Assembly: GCF_000252955.1 (NCBI RefSeq)
Contig: NC_014228.1
Coordinates: 3,511,232 to 3,575,231 of the forward strand
Length of the DNA stretch: 64,000 nucleotides
Direction: 5' to 3'
Source of the DNA: Xenorhabdus nematophila ATCC 19061
GTDB taxonomy: Bacteria; Pseudomonadota; Gammaproteobacteria; Enterobacterales; Enterobacteriaceae
Part shown: positions 44,862 through 54,358 of the stretch, piece by piece
Numbering within the stretch: position 1 is the first letter of the stretch
Layout: each line of letters opens with the position of its first letter
Translations under genes and position numbers: made by a program
The notes under the pieces: model-generated
The model's database searches: none
Told to the model about the DNA's origin: nothing
Seen by the model: the letters and a program-made list of their open reading frames with translations, nothing else

Positions 44862-46559
44862 TTAAAAATTGAGTGAAGCAGACCAATAAACGACCCAGTG
44901 GTCTGGTTTAAGATGAGCGGAATAAATCAGGGGTTTTCCGACGGTGACCATCTGATTCATCCGGGTGTTATTGAGTGAAATACCCAGCGATGTGCCTGTA
45001 ACATTACCTCCTTCGAGTTGTCTTTTTTTATTGTTTTCCAGCCAACCTGTATCCAGTGCACTGTTTAAAGACAGTTCACCTAATAAAGGGAGTTTGATTA
45101 ATTTCCAGTTGAGTTCATGACGCCAATACCCGCCGTTATTTCCCATCAGATTCTGCTCCTTGAACCCCCGGACAGAGTATTGCCCGCCCAATGAAAGGCG
45201 TTCACCGGCATACAGGTTATCCGGTGTAAATTGCCCGTACAGGGAAGTCAGGTAATAGATGTCCTCTGTAACCGGTATAAAATAACTGCTGCTCAGGCTG
45301 AACTTACGAAACTGACTTCTGGGTGCATTATGGTCACTGGCGTCATCTTTAGTCGCTCCCCAGATATTTAGGCCGTGGCTGAGCGTCGGATTGAATGTAA
45401 AATAGCCCCCTGCCAGTACGGTACTGTAGCTGGTTCCCAGACTGGCAGCGCTTAAGGTCGGGCTGCTGATCGCGAACTTTACCCCTGCTGCGATGTTGGA
45501 AGTCTGGCGGCGGGTTATCCCCATATTCAGCGCCAGTTTTTGTTTACCATCACGATACAACGTCCGGTTGACTTTTAACTGGTGGGTTTGCCCTTTGCCT
45601 TTATGGCGGTAACTGCCGGAGCCCACCGGTATCATTTGAAAAGAGCCGTTTCTGGCATACTGGTAATCGAATGACCAATAGCCATAAGGGATGGTGACCC
45701 CTGATGTTACACTCCAGTTTTGGTGGTTATTGCGGAAGTCACTGTTACGGCTGGCGGAGATTGACCACAGGTCAGCAAGGTGCAGGAGGTTATCCAGTCC
45801 TAAAGTGGTATTAATTTGTTCTCTTCCGGTGTTTTTTTGCCCGCTGTTATCCATGCCCAGACTGGCATGAATAGGTAACTGAGCAACAACCCGCTTTAAA
45901 ATAATGTCAGAATAACCGGATTGTTCCGCCGGCTGAATATCAATGGTTATCTGTTGGGAAGGCAGGCGGTTTAACTGCTCCATGCCCTGTTCAATATCCC
46001 GCAGATTAAGGGTTTTTCCGGCCATATTCGGAAAAGCCATTTTCAGGGCAAGGGGAGCCTCACCGTCAAGCAAGATAGAACCCACTTTTCCTTCTGTAAC
46101 CGTAATGGTCAGGATGCCGGTTGATAAATCCTGTACTTTTAATCCTGCGAGAGAAGTGACATAACCTCTTTCTATGTAAGCATTGGATACCTTACGAACC
46201 AATTCATTAATTTTACCGGCAGTCAGGCAACGGGATATATAAGGTTCGGATAATGCCTGTTGCACTGATAAGGAAAGACTTTCAGCGCCTTCAAACTGAA
46301 TATAGTGAATAGAATGGCAAAACGATCCCTCATCATCAGATGCCGGTACTGTGAGCGGTGATAACGTAATGCTGTTACGAATCTCATCACGTTGTTGTTG
46401 CGCTTGTTGTAGCAGGTCTTTTTGTTGCTGAGTAATGGCATCTTGATCAACCGGGCTGACAAACGATGCCGCCGCTGATTTCCCTGAAATAATTAACAGA
46501 GCAAAGATCAATAAACCTGAAAAATAAGCAGAAATTCTGCCTAAAAGATAAAAAGGCAT
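44862..46559 (-). CDS. cdiB: Two-partner secretion outer-membrane transporter CdiB/ShlB
   Basis: A 565-residue TpsB protein exporting CdiA. It has a signal peptide (to about SAAA), a plug helix region (TQQQKDLLQQAQQQRDEI), two POTRA domains (HSIHYIQFEGAESLSL; LTITVTEGKVGSILLDG) and a 16-strand barrel. The barrel includes the conserved GERLSLGGQYSVRGFKEQ loop and ends with aromatic Phe (SASLNF), the usual outer-membrane sorting end. It lies upstream of cdiA in one operon. The frame is intact, but its substrate is disrupted. Confidence 0.93.
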   Translation of the reverse strand: MPFYLLGRISAYFSGLLIFALLIISGKSAAASFVSPVDQDAITQQQKDLLQQAQQQRDEIRNSITLSPLTVPASDDEGSFCHSIHYIQFEGAESLSLSVQQALSEPYISRCLTAGKINELVRKVSNAYIERGYVTSLAGLKVQDLSTGILTITVTEGKVGSILLDGEAPLALKMAFPNMAGKTLNLRDIEQGMEQLNRLPSQQITIDIQPAEQSGYSDIILKRVVAQLPIHASLGMDNSGQKNTGREQINTTLGLDNLLHLADLWSISASRNSDFRNNHQNWSVTSGVTIPYGYWSFDYQYARNGSFQMIPVGSGSYRHKGKGQTHQLKVNRTLYRDGKQKLALNMGITRRQTSNIAAGVKFAISSPTLSAASLGTSYSTVLAGGYFTFNPTLSHGLNIWGATKDDASDHNAPRSQFRKFSLSSSYFIPVTEDIYYLTSLYGQFTPDNLYAGERLSLGGQYSVRGFKEQNLMGNNGGYWRHELNWKLIKLPLLGELSLNSALDTGWLENNKKRQLEGGNVTGTSLGISLNNTRMNQMVTVGKPLIYSAHLKPDHWVVYWSASLNF

Positions 46560-47021
46560 AATTAAATTACATATAGGAAGAAAATGGCATTGAATTATAT
46601 ATAAATGTAAATTTAAAACAATATTCTTATATTTTTGTACTTTTCTGGGCTGTTTTTTTAAGCGTTATGTGAGAATTAATCTTCATTTGATCTATATTTA
46701 ATCAATTGTATTGTTTATATTGAAATGAATTCTCATGCTTAATATTAATATATGAATTTTCTAGTTGTAAATTATTCTATATTCTTATAATTAGGTTATT
46801 AACTTTATTAAAAATAATTCATTGCGTAAAAATAATTATAGGTTAGTAAATATAGAAATATGTGCTTTTCTTAATTATATAGTCTTTTATTAAGCAGTTA
46901 TAAAACAACCTTTAATCTAATCGGGGTTTATTAATTCTAAAAATTCAAAATAGAATTAAAAGGCATTATTTATTATTCCATTCACTATGTTGTCCTTTTC
47001 CGTAAGTATTGAAGGGGTAAT
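46560..47021. promoter_or_regulatory. AT-rich divergent control region between cdiB and the invasin gene
   Basis: These 462 bp contain no credible gene and are strikingly AT-rich, with many TATAAT-like and poly-A/T stretches. As the shared 5' region of two surface-protein operons they probably hold both promoters and silencer (H-NS-type) binding, but no single site stands out. Confidence 0.45.
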
Positions 47022-50000
47022 ATGCCAGTATATCAAAAATCGCACTCATTCTTGTTTGATGGTTCAAAGTCTCTGATTATTGGCCTATTGAGCCTTTCAT
47101 TCAGTTTTCACAGCCAAGCCATATCAGAACAGCAAAACGAAGATAATCTTTCTGCCCACAAACTGGCTGACATCACCTCACAATTGGGACAACAACTTCA
47201 CCAATCGCAATCCCCCACCGACGCCGCACAATCGATCGCTGCTCAGCAGCTGTCATCGGCAGTCACTGCTACACTCACCCCGTGGCTTAACCAGTTCGGC
47301 AATGCCCGGCTCTCACTCCCTTTTGATCCCCATTTTTCGTTAAAAGAAGCCGCGCTGGACTGGGTGCTGCCGTGGTATACTCCCCCGGCCCACACCGCAT
47401 TCAGCCAGTGGGGTGTTAAAGCCGGGCACGGTCAGACAACCACTCATCTTGGTATGGGATACCGCTATCTGAGTGATAACTGGCTCTGGGGGGCTAATGT
47501 GTTCTGGGATGCTGAGTGGCCGGCTCAACACCATCGCTACAGCATCGGGGCAGAAGCGTGGCATGATAACCTTAAACTCTCTGCCAACCTTTACCGGCGC
47601 TTATCCGGCTGGAAAACGTCCCGAAAAATCAGCGATTATGATGCACGCCCCGCCAATGGCTGGGATATCCGGGTTGAGGGTGGGTTACCTGCGTTGCCTC
47701 ACTGGGGCGGGCAGGTGGTGTTTGAACAGTACTACGGGCAGCACGTGGGTTTATTCGGTGACAGCAGACGTCAGCATAATCCCTACAGCCTGACAGCCGG
47801 GCTGACATATACGCCGGTGCCGTTAGTTACATTGGGCGCGGATGTCCGGCAGGGGAAGCAGGATCACCGGGATAACCGTTTTACGCTGGCACTCAATTAC
47901 CAGCTGGGCGTCCCGCTGGCACAGCAGCTCGATCCCAACGCAGTCGCGCCGTTACGCAGCCTGACATTCAGACGGACAGATTTTGTCAACCGGAATCATG
48001 ATATGGTGCTGGACTACCGCAAGCAGACGCTGATAACACTGGACTTTCCCGCTCAGCTTAAAGGCGATGCAGGCAAAATCATCACCTTTACACCCCGAAT
48101 TACCTCCAAATATCTGCTGGCGCGTTTAGAACTCCGGGCTGATGAATTACAGCAAGCCGGCGGCAGAATTGTTCATCAGACGCCTGATAAAATCATGCTG
48201 CTTTTGCCGAAAGCCATCGATAAAGTGATCCGGCTTTCCGGCATTGCCATTGATAAACATGGCAATCGTTCCCGGCCATCGGAAACTACCCTTTTCATCC
48301 AGCCGACGGAAACCCATGTGCAGGTCACCGCAAGCCGAACGCAGGCAAGGGCAGACGGTCAGGACAGTGTGATGTATACCGTGATGGTGAAAGATCGTGA
48401 CGGTGAACCTGTTCCCGATCAAACGGTGAGCTGGTTAAGTGACAAAGGCAAACTTTCACAAACCACACAGAAAACCGATGCACAGGGGCTGGCGGCGGTG
48501 TTGCTAAGCAGCCATCATGGTGGGGAGCATAGCGTACAGGTTTCGGTCGGTGATAATGTCACTGTGGCTTTGCCGGTGCACTTCAGCGCGGTATTGAAGC
48601 CTGTTATCACCGCAGACAAAACACAGGCCAGAGCCGATGGTAAAGATGCCGTGACGTTTACCGTTACCGTAAAGGATGCTGCTGGTATCCCCGTTCCTCA
48701 CCAGTCCGTTAAGTGGCAAACCAGCCGGGGTAAATTCCTGACCTCGTCGTCAACAACCAATAAGCACGGGCAGGTCACTGCCGCATTAGTCAGTTTACCT
48801 TCCGGTATCGCAGAGGTGTCGGTGATGGCGGGCGAAGAGACGATCACGGCATCATCGGTTGAATTTTTACCTGCACTGACCCATATGTTGATATGTGACA
48901 AAAGTACAGCCATTGCCGATGGACAGGACAGTGCGCTTTGCACGGTTGACGTGCGTGATGCGGCTGACCAGCCGATAGCAGGGAGGGAAATCGTCTGGTC
49001 AACGGATCATGGCCAGATTGGCGATGAACAGGTTATCACCGACAGCAGGGGAAAAGCCCGGGCACGGGTTATCAGCCGGAAAGCCGGTGTCGCCCGTGTC
49101 CGCGCTGACATATCAAGTACCATCATCACGGCGGGCGGGGTTACGTTTGAGCGTCAGTTGCAATCCGTTATCATTACGGATAAAACCCACGCCCGCGGCG
49201 ACGGGCAGGCGGCTATCGTACTGACTGCGATTGTTGAAAATACACTGGGGTTACCGGTTAAAGATCAGGCCGTCATCTGGCACACCGACAACGGTGTCCT
49301 GTCATCAGCAGAAACCCGAACCAACTCGCAGGGGGAGGCACAAATTCAACTGACCAGCACCGTTGCCGGGGAGCACCGGGTATGGATCCAGATTGATGAT
49401 AAGACGGTGGCCGCCCCAGCGCTCTGGTTTGATGATGTGTTGACATCCACCCTGCGTGCAGATAAAACCCGCATTATTGCCAATGGTCAGGATAGCGTCA
49501 CATTGACAGTAACAGTGAAAAACCTGACCGGACAACCCGCCGTCGGTATCCCTGTCTGGTGGCGCTCGGATAACGGCCACTTTACAGATGCACAGATTGA
49601 AACCGATGAAAACGGCGAAGCCCACGCGACACTGTTTAGCCAGCAGGCAGGCACAGCTTCAGTAACGGCCATTATTGATGACCAGGAGGTTATTTCACCT
49701 ACAGTCGACTTTATCCCGCCATTACGCATTGCCGATACCGTTGCCGTTGACAGTCAGGGCGGTAATGCTAACCAGAAAGCCTTTGGTACCCGTGGACCTT
49801 CAGTTTTCTGGCGTGGCGCGAAATTTCGCATTATCACCGCCGGTAATACAGGCCGGGTGAACTGGCAGAGTGATTCTCCGGCAGTCACGGTATCCGGTGA
49901 TACGGTGGTCGTGCAGCAACGTCCTGACGGTGTGAGACTGACAGGTACCGATGAGGCAGGGCAGCAGGTGGTACTGACCTTAACGAGTTATACCTGGTTT

Positions 50001-50285
50001 GAGCGCTCAGGCCTGACGCAAGATTTTTATTTTAATGCCACGCAAATTTGCCAATCACTCAGCAGCCAGATTGCACCCAAATATGCACTTGAACGGCTTT
50101 ATGAAGAATGGGGAAATTTTTATCACTATGAAGGCTGGGTGAGGGAATTTTATGTGGTTTCCACGGATTATCTTTCTGCCAGTTCCGGTTCAATGGATGC
50201 GCAGACAAAATGGGCATTCTGGGCAGAATCGGATAGCTGGATGCGAAATGCCTGGCATCGGCTGGCATTTGCGTGTGGAGGCTAA
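47022..50285 (+). CDS. Invasin/intimin-family inverse autotransporter with Ig-like domains
   Basis: A 1087-residue surface adhesin. It has a signal peptide (to about SQA), then a 12-strand inverse-autotransporter barrel of about residues 60-310 (FSQWGVKAGHGQTTTHLGMG, LSDNWLWGANVFWDAEW, NGWDIRVEGGLPALPHWGGQ). Five bacterial Ig-like (Big_1) repeats follow from about 430 to 900, each with a TADKTxARADGxD...TVTVKD pattern. A C-terminal domain with Cys near both ends (NATQICQ; LAFACGG) resembles the lectin-like tip of invasins. AAGGGG precedes the ATG. It probably mediates attachment to host cells; the receptor cannot be predicted. Confidence 0.9.
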   Translation: MPVYQKSHSFLFDGSKSLIIGLLSLSFSFHSQAISEQQNEDNLSAHKLADITSQLGQQLHQSQSPTDAAQSIAAQQLSSAVTATLTPWLNQFGNARLSLPFDPHFSLKEAALDWVLPWYTPPAHTAFSQWGVKAGHGQTTTHLGMGYRYLSDNWLWGANVFWDAEWPAQHHRYSIGAEAWHDNLKLSANLYRRLSGWKTSRKISDYDARPANGWDIRVEGGLPALPHWGGQVVFEQYYGQHVGLFGDSRRQHNPYSLTAGLTYTPVPLVTLGADVRQGKQDHRDNRFTLALNYQLGVPLAQQLDPNAVAPLRSLTFRRTDFVNRNHDMVLDYRKQTLITLDFPAQLKGDAGKIITFTPRITSKYLLARLELRADELQQAGGRIVHQTPDKIMLLLPKAIDKVIRLSGIAIDKHGNRSRPSETTLFIQPTETHVQVTASRTQARADGQDSVMYTVMVKDRDGEPVPDQTVSWLSDKGKLSQTTQKTDAQGLAAVLLSSHHGGEHSVQVSVGDNVTVALPVHFSAVLKPVITADKTQARADGKDAVTFTVTVKDAAGIPVPHQSVKWQTSRGKFLTSSSTTNKHGQVTAALVSLPSGIAEVSVMAGEETITASSVEFLPALTHMLICDKSTAIADGQDSALCTVDVRDAADQPIAGREIVWSTDHGQIGDEQVITDSRGKARARVISRKAGVARVRADISSTIITAGGVTFERQLQSVIITDKTHARGDGQAAIVLTAIVENTLGLPVKDQAVIWHTDNGVLSSAETRTNSQGEAQIQLTSTVAGEHRVWIQIDDKTVAAPALWFDDVLTSTLRADKTRIIANGQDSVTLTVTVKNLTGQPAVGIPVWWRSDNGHFTDAQIETDENGEAHATLFSQQAGTASVTAIIDDQEVISPTVDFIPPLRIADTVAVDSQGGNANQKAFGTRGPSVFWRGAKFRIITAGNTGRVNWQSDSPAVTVSGDTVVVQQRPDGVRLTGTDEAGQQVVLTLTSYTWFERSGLTQDFYFNATQICQSLSSQIAPKYALERLYEEWGNFYHYEGWVREFYVVSTDYLSASSGSMDAQTKWAFWAESDSWMRNAWHRLAFACGG

Positions 50286-50382
50286 GGCGGTTCTGTGTTT
50301 ACGCTATTTTGCCTGATCTGCCAGCGTTGTCTGATCTTGCCAAATTGATCCATGATGTTGCTCCTTTCTTTTGTCAAAGAAT

Positions 50383-50411
50383 AGACTCCGTTTGAAGTAA
50401 TGGCGGAGTCT
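50383..50411. terminator. Hairpin between the invasin gene and the next gene
   Basis: AGACTCCG (50383-50390) pairs perfectly with CGGAGTCT (50404-50411), followed by GTTTGG. It lies between convergent genes and may stop transcription from the invasin side. The rest of 50286-50500 holds no gene. Confidence 0.55.
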
Positions 50412-50500
50412 GTTTGGCGGGTGGAATATGCAATATCATTGGTTTGGTCTTTCTATAGCAACAGGCCAAACCAGAAGATAAATATTCTTCTGACGCTTTA

Positions 50501-51292
50501 TCACATGAGTTTCTCATCCTGAATATGGGTCATATTCATAAAAACTTCGCATAAACTCACATTTTTAGGCACAATGGCGCTGATATCATATTTTTTGGGA
50601 CTAAAAAGAAAGGGAAAAAGATCCCGGCCATTCTCAAGTTTTCTAGTTTTGTCGAGCGATTCAAAGTAGTTGTAGATCTCCGATACCACTGTTTTATGTA
50701 TTTCACTTTTAACTAAATCATCTCTCTGATATGGGCTTTCATCGTGCCCATAGTACAGTTTACGAAGATAAGGAATATTTTCCTCTTCGTCTTCATCCAT
50801 GGGAGACCTGATGAAAGCCATAATTTCATCTGTGCGATCTTGCTTGACGCTGGTAAAAAAATCATTAATGCACTGCTGTAACTGAGGTGTGCATTTTCCC
50901 TGTAGTTTAGGTCGTTTTACTTCTTCAAACGTGGACTGTTCCGCCGACATGTTCAGCATATCCGTCATGATATTTTTAAATTCTTCCGGACACTGGGTTT
51001 GTTTCACTTCCGCATAAACACAGCGGCCAAAATAACCGGAGTTTTGGGTGTAATTGTATTTTCTGATGGTCAGAACATAGGTTCCCGGCGGCGGTTCATA
51101 CCCTCTGATTTCAGAGGATTCATAGGCGAATTTGAAGTAAATCCCGTTTTTTTTGTTATAACCGATCAGGTTTCTCGCAGCAGCAAAATCGGCGACAGTA
51201 CACCCATGATCGCAATAGAAGGGGATTTCGCCATTAATGAAAAGAAACCAGCCTTCCGGAAAGGTGATTTCGTTTTGAATTGGGTTTCTCAT
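50501..51292 (-). CDS. Unrecognised 263-residue protein downstream of the Rhs toxin; possible immunity protein
   Basis: No named family recognised. The N-terminal half is beta-rich (GWFLFINGEIPFYCDHG, PPGTYVLTIRKYNY) and the C-terminal half is helical and acidic (MDEDEEENIPYLRKLYYGHD). There is no signal peptide or membrane segment. It follows the Rhs-CT toxin fragment on the same strand, 172 bp away, where an immunity gene would lie. It is long for an immunity protein, so this remains a guess. The frame is intact. Confidence 0.6.
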   Translation of the reverse strand: MRNPIQNEITFPEGWFLFINGEIPFYCDHGCTVADFAAARNLIGYNKKNGIYFKFAYESSEIRGYEPPPGTYVLTIRKYNYTQNSGYFGRCVYAEVKQTQCPEEFKNIMTDMLNMSAEQSTFEEVKRPKLQGKCTPQLQQCINDFFTSVKQDRTDEIMAFIRSPMDEDEEENIPYLRKLYYGHDESPYQRDDLVKSEIHKTVVSEIYNYFESLDKTRKLENGRDLFPFLFSPKKYDISAIVPKNVSLCEVFMNMTHIQDEKLM

Positions 51293-51413
51293 GTATTGTC
51301 TTCTTTTTCAAAAATTATGATGGTTGTTATGAAGAGTATGTAATGCACTTGTTATATGAATCCAGTGATCACCGCAGAGCTAACATGATTTGGATATTTT
51401 CCACGGTAAGAAG

Positions 51414-51447
51414 ACCGGAAGATCACAAGGATTTTCCGGTTTTTTTG
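51414..51447 (+). terminator. Rho-independent terminator
   Basis: ACCGGAA (51414-51420) pairs with TTCCGGT (51434-51440), followed directly by a run of T. It is a plus-strand terminator with no clear plus-strand gene in front of it; it may be a remnant. Confidence 0.7.
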
Positions 51448-51464
51448 TTTATATACCTTTTATA

Positions 51465-52131
51465 TCAACTGCTTTTTAATACTTGTGGATTAAAAACGAC
51501 TATTTCTTTATCCTTAGTAACGCCACATGGCATCAAGCCTTTTTTAAATATAGAGAATATTTTTTCTAATTTAGAGTCTTCATTAAAAGAAAATAAATAT
51601 CTATATTTACTCCAACGCTCAAACACTCTTTGCCTTCCTATTTGGTTAACATCTTTACCAAATATTTTCGTGTTGTACATATCCTTAGATCTAATTATAT
51701 TCCCATCCATCATTCCTTTTTTAGCTATATCTTGTATGTTGGCTACTTGCTTGGATATAGCCTCTTTGGATTGTTTAAGGTCTATTCTATCTAAAGCGTT
51801 TCTCACTGCATCTGTGTATCCATGGTGGTTACCTTGATGCCTTGCCATTGCACTGACGCCATTATCAGCTTTTCTCAAAAATATTCCGTTGGCAGCAACA
51901 TCAATATCATAATTAATTTTTTTCAACGCTGGATGGTTTGCTAATTCTTTTGGTATAACATGGTGAGCCTGATAGCCACTCCATTTAGCAGAACGCGATA
52001 AGCCCATATTTTCCATCATGTTTTTACCCAACTTGGTCGAACACCCTACCAACCCCAGCGGATCAATCCAACCTGTCGGATTATGGACATAGGAATAGGG
52101 ATTGGTTCCCCCCAGCAGCCCCAGTGGATCC
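51465..52131 (-). pseudogene. Rhs C-terminal toxin part (AHH-type nuclease), separated from its core
   Basis: From the MITE junction the frame reads [20 protein letters not shown] and [10 protein letters not shown], the end of an Rhs core with its toxin-delimiting DPLGL. A variable ~190-residue C-terminal domain follows with [19 protein letters not shown] and [20 protein letters not shown], typical of the AHH/HNH-like nuclease toxins. The spurious ATG at 52145 lies in the inserted element. Without the insertion the sequence reads [16 protein letters not shown] across the joint. The toxin has no delivery domain here. Confidence 0.82.
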
Positions 52132-52323
52132 CAGGGCGCGAGCACACTATTTTAGCTGCGTTTTTAAGATGATTATCTCTTAATGTTCAGTTTTAATAGT
52201 GTTTTTATCGAGTGAAATTTAATCGCACAGGCAATTCTTTAGACTTTTATAGAAAACTAAAGAATTAAAGAACAAGATTGACATTTTAAGTTCAAATATT
52301 AATCAAAGTATGCTCGCGCCCTG
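52132..52323. mobile_element. 192-bp MITE-like element inserted in the rhs gene
   Basis: Perfect 13-bp terminal inverted repeats CAGGGCGCGAGCA (52132-52144) and TGCTCGCGCCCTG (52311-52323). The direct repeat CAGTGGATCC on both sides (52122-52131 and 52324-52333) fits a 10-bp target duplication. The interior is AT-rich with no coding frame. It is probably a non-autonomous derivative mobilised by a transposase elsewhere. Confidence 0.8.
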
Positions 52324-52881
52324 CAGTGGATCCGGTGTCAGGTATACACTCGCCTCTGGCGAGAAATATCTGAACCGATTATAGACTAAACCGCTCTCTG
52401 CATCGAGCCACTGTCCTGCAAACTGCATTTCCGGATTCAGTTCAGCATTTTCGCCTGCGGCTTTCAATTGCATCCCGTACAGGCTCTGTTGTGGCTGACG
52501 CCAGACACGGTGGCCTTGCGGATCAAACAATGCCAGCGGTTCTCCTGTCGTGGCGCACACCGCATACTGCGTCTGCACCTCACCGGCAATCAGTTCACTG
52601 CGATTTTCCGGGTTGGGGGTGAAGAACTGCACTTGTTGCGCCAGCAGCTGCCAGCCGTCAAAAACTAAATGCCGGATGCTGTATAGCCGATGATGGCGGT
52701 ATTCGCGGATTTCCGCTGGCTGGTCGCCGTCCCAAAGATACGTGGTGCGGCTTCCCGCCTGTTGACACGCTTTTTCAATGCGCCGCCCGAAGGCATCGTA
52801 GCGGTATTCCCACTGCTGGCCGCCCAGCGTCAGGACACCGGTCAGCTGATTCTGGCTGTTCCAGCGGGTTTCAGCTACAAA
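52324..52881 (-). pseudogene. Rhs core fragment (3' end of the repeat shell)
   Basis: The frame carries YD-repeat sequence: RWNSQNQLTGVLTLGG, YRYDAFGRRIEKA, TTYLWDGDQPAEIREY, QFAGQWLDAESGLVYNRFRY, FSPEASVYLTPDPL. These are the last core repeats of an Rhs protein, which wraps the toxin in a shell for export. Similarity fades upstream of about 52881, where the codons become unlike Rhs, so the 5' part was lost. Downstream it runs into the MITE-like element and stops at 52303. The gap 52882-53097 shows no recognisable gene. Confidence 0.83.
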
Positions 52882-53102
52882 AAGCCAAAAGGCGTTCCTC
52901 ATACATTCGAGGCGGATAAACAGCCACAATTTATTGATAACTAACCCGATATATGGACACCGACTGAATTCAAGTTGGTGACATATTTTCTGACAAAAGT
53001 AGTCGCAAACATATATTCGGCTTCTCAATGAGCCCTGATGAAAATCCGCACTCTCTGCCCTCATTATTTCAACGGCCTTTGACAGACTATCTTATTTACC
53101 CG

Positions 53103-54273
53103 GTTCACAGAGAGTCGGTACTACCTGTCAGTACATCAACTTATGGAATTCTATTGCATAGTTATTGCTTATTCACCGTGCTTCATAAACCGATTGTTGG
53201 TTAACTAAGGCCCACGCAATGCGGGCATTTTTATTCGCCAGTGCCACTGCCGCTTTATTGCTCCCGCTGCGGGCTATCACGCCTTTTAACCAGCGTTGTA
53301 ATCCATTACATTGTTCGTGGGGGAGTTTTTGTACCCGATACACCACTGAACGGGCACCGTGGATCAGTATTCCCCGCAAATAGCTATCCCCGCGTTTTGT
53401 GATACCCAATAACCTGACTTTACCACCACTGCTATGCTCTCTTGGCACCCGCCCCAGATAACTGGCAAAATGGCGGCCATTTTTGAAGTGCGTGCTGTCG
53501 CCCAAAGCGACCATCAGAGCCGATGCCCCCAACGGGCCGATACCCGGCAGTGTTAGCAAACGACGGATATCTTCTTGTTGCGCATTCAGCTGGTCGAGGC
53601 GTTTATCCAGCACGTTCAGGCGCTGCTGTTGTTCTTTGAGTTCACGCAAGAGTTCCTGAAATAATTCACGGCTCAACGGCGTCAGGTCATTTTCCGCGTT
53701 TTCCAGATAGTCAGGCAAACATTGCTCAACCTTGTGGGCACTTTCCGGTATGGCAATGCCATATTCTAAGCCCAGTCCCCGGATTTGATTAATCAGTGCC
53801 GTTCTGTTTTTCATGAGCCGCTGGCGAACCCGGTGCAAACACTGAATATCCGGTTGTTCCTGTGTTTTTTCCGGGACATAACGCATTCCCGGACGACGGT
53901 CGGCTTCCACAATAGCCACAGCATCGTTTTTATCATTCTTGCTGCCCATTCTGAACGGGGCGACATATTGGGGGCTGATTTGCTTCACCTCATGACCAAA
54001 GCGTTTAAATTGGCGGCTCCAATAATTTGCGCTGCCACACGCCTCCATCACGATTTTTGAAGGGGGTTGTTGAGCAATGAATTCAGTGAGTTTCTCACGC
54101 ATAATCACCGTATTTTTAATTGTTTTTCCGAGTGGAGACACAATATGTAATTGAAACACTCGCTTTGCCAGATCAATTCCGATAACTTGTTCCATTGGAC
54201 ACCTCTGTCATATTTTTGCTGATGTATTCAGCATGGCTCACTGAAGCCGTTTTGGGGAGGTGTCCATTTCATT
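53103..54273 (-). mobile_element. IS110-family element nested in the IS982 terminal repeat
   Basis: The boundaries are deduced from the split IS982 repeat. The element is 1171 bp with an IS110 transposase on the minus strand and about 70-78 bp of non-coding DNA on each side. The 5' flank has TGGACACCTC (54196-54205) paired with GAGGTGTCCA (54257-54266) around GCTGA...TCAGC. This could be part of a guide (bridge) RNA or promoter fold. No target duplication is expected for this family. Confidence 0.65.
53173..54195 (-). CDS. IS110-family transposase (DEDD recombinase)
   Basis: A 340-residue protein. The N-terminal RuvC-like DEDD domain starts EQVIGIDLAKRVFQLH (first Asp), with IVMEACGSANYWSRQ (Glu) and MGSKNDKNDAVAI (Asp pair). 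A coiled-coil middle (LKEQQQRLNVLDKRLDQLNA) is followed by the C-terminal Tnp_20 domain (LTLPGIGPLGASALM; SYLGRVPREHSSGGK) with the nucleophilic Ser region. It is complete and probably functional. IS110 enzymes are known to be guided by a structured RNA from the element's own non-coding end. Confidence 0.92.
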   Translation of the reverse strand: MEQVIGIDLAKRVFQLHIVSPLGKTIKNTVIMREKLTEFIAQQPPSKIVMEACGSANYWSRQFKRFGHEVKQISPQYVAPFRMGSKNDKNDAVAIVEADRRPGMRYVPEKTQEQPDIQCLHRVRQRLMKNRTALINQIRGLGLEYGIAIPESAHKVEQCLPDYLENAENDLTPLSRELFQELLRELKEQQQRLNVLDKRLDQLNAQQEDIRRLLTLPGIGPLGASALMVALGDSTHFKNGRHFASYLGRVPREHSSGGKVRLLGITKRGDSYLRGILIHGARSVVYRVQKLPHEQCNGLQRWLKGVIARSGSNKAAVALANKNARIAWALVNQQSVYEAR

Positions 54274-54358
54274 AATTCTGGATAAGAAATTGACGATAAG
54301 CCTGTTCCAGGAGCCATGTTTTGGTGCTCGCCGAAACAGCTCCGAGGAGGAACAGGCT

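Noticed and set aside
48300..49700. Repetitive stretch in the invasin gene considered as a DNA repeat array
   Set aside because: The periodicity comes from diverged ~95-residue Ig-like protein domains, not from recent DNA duplication.
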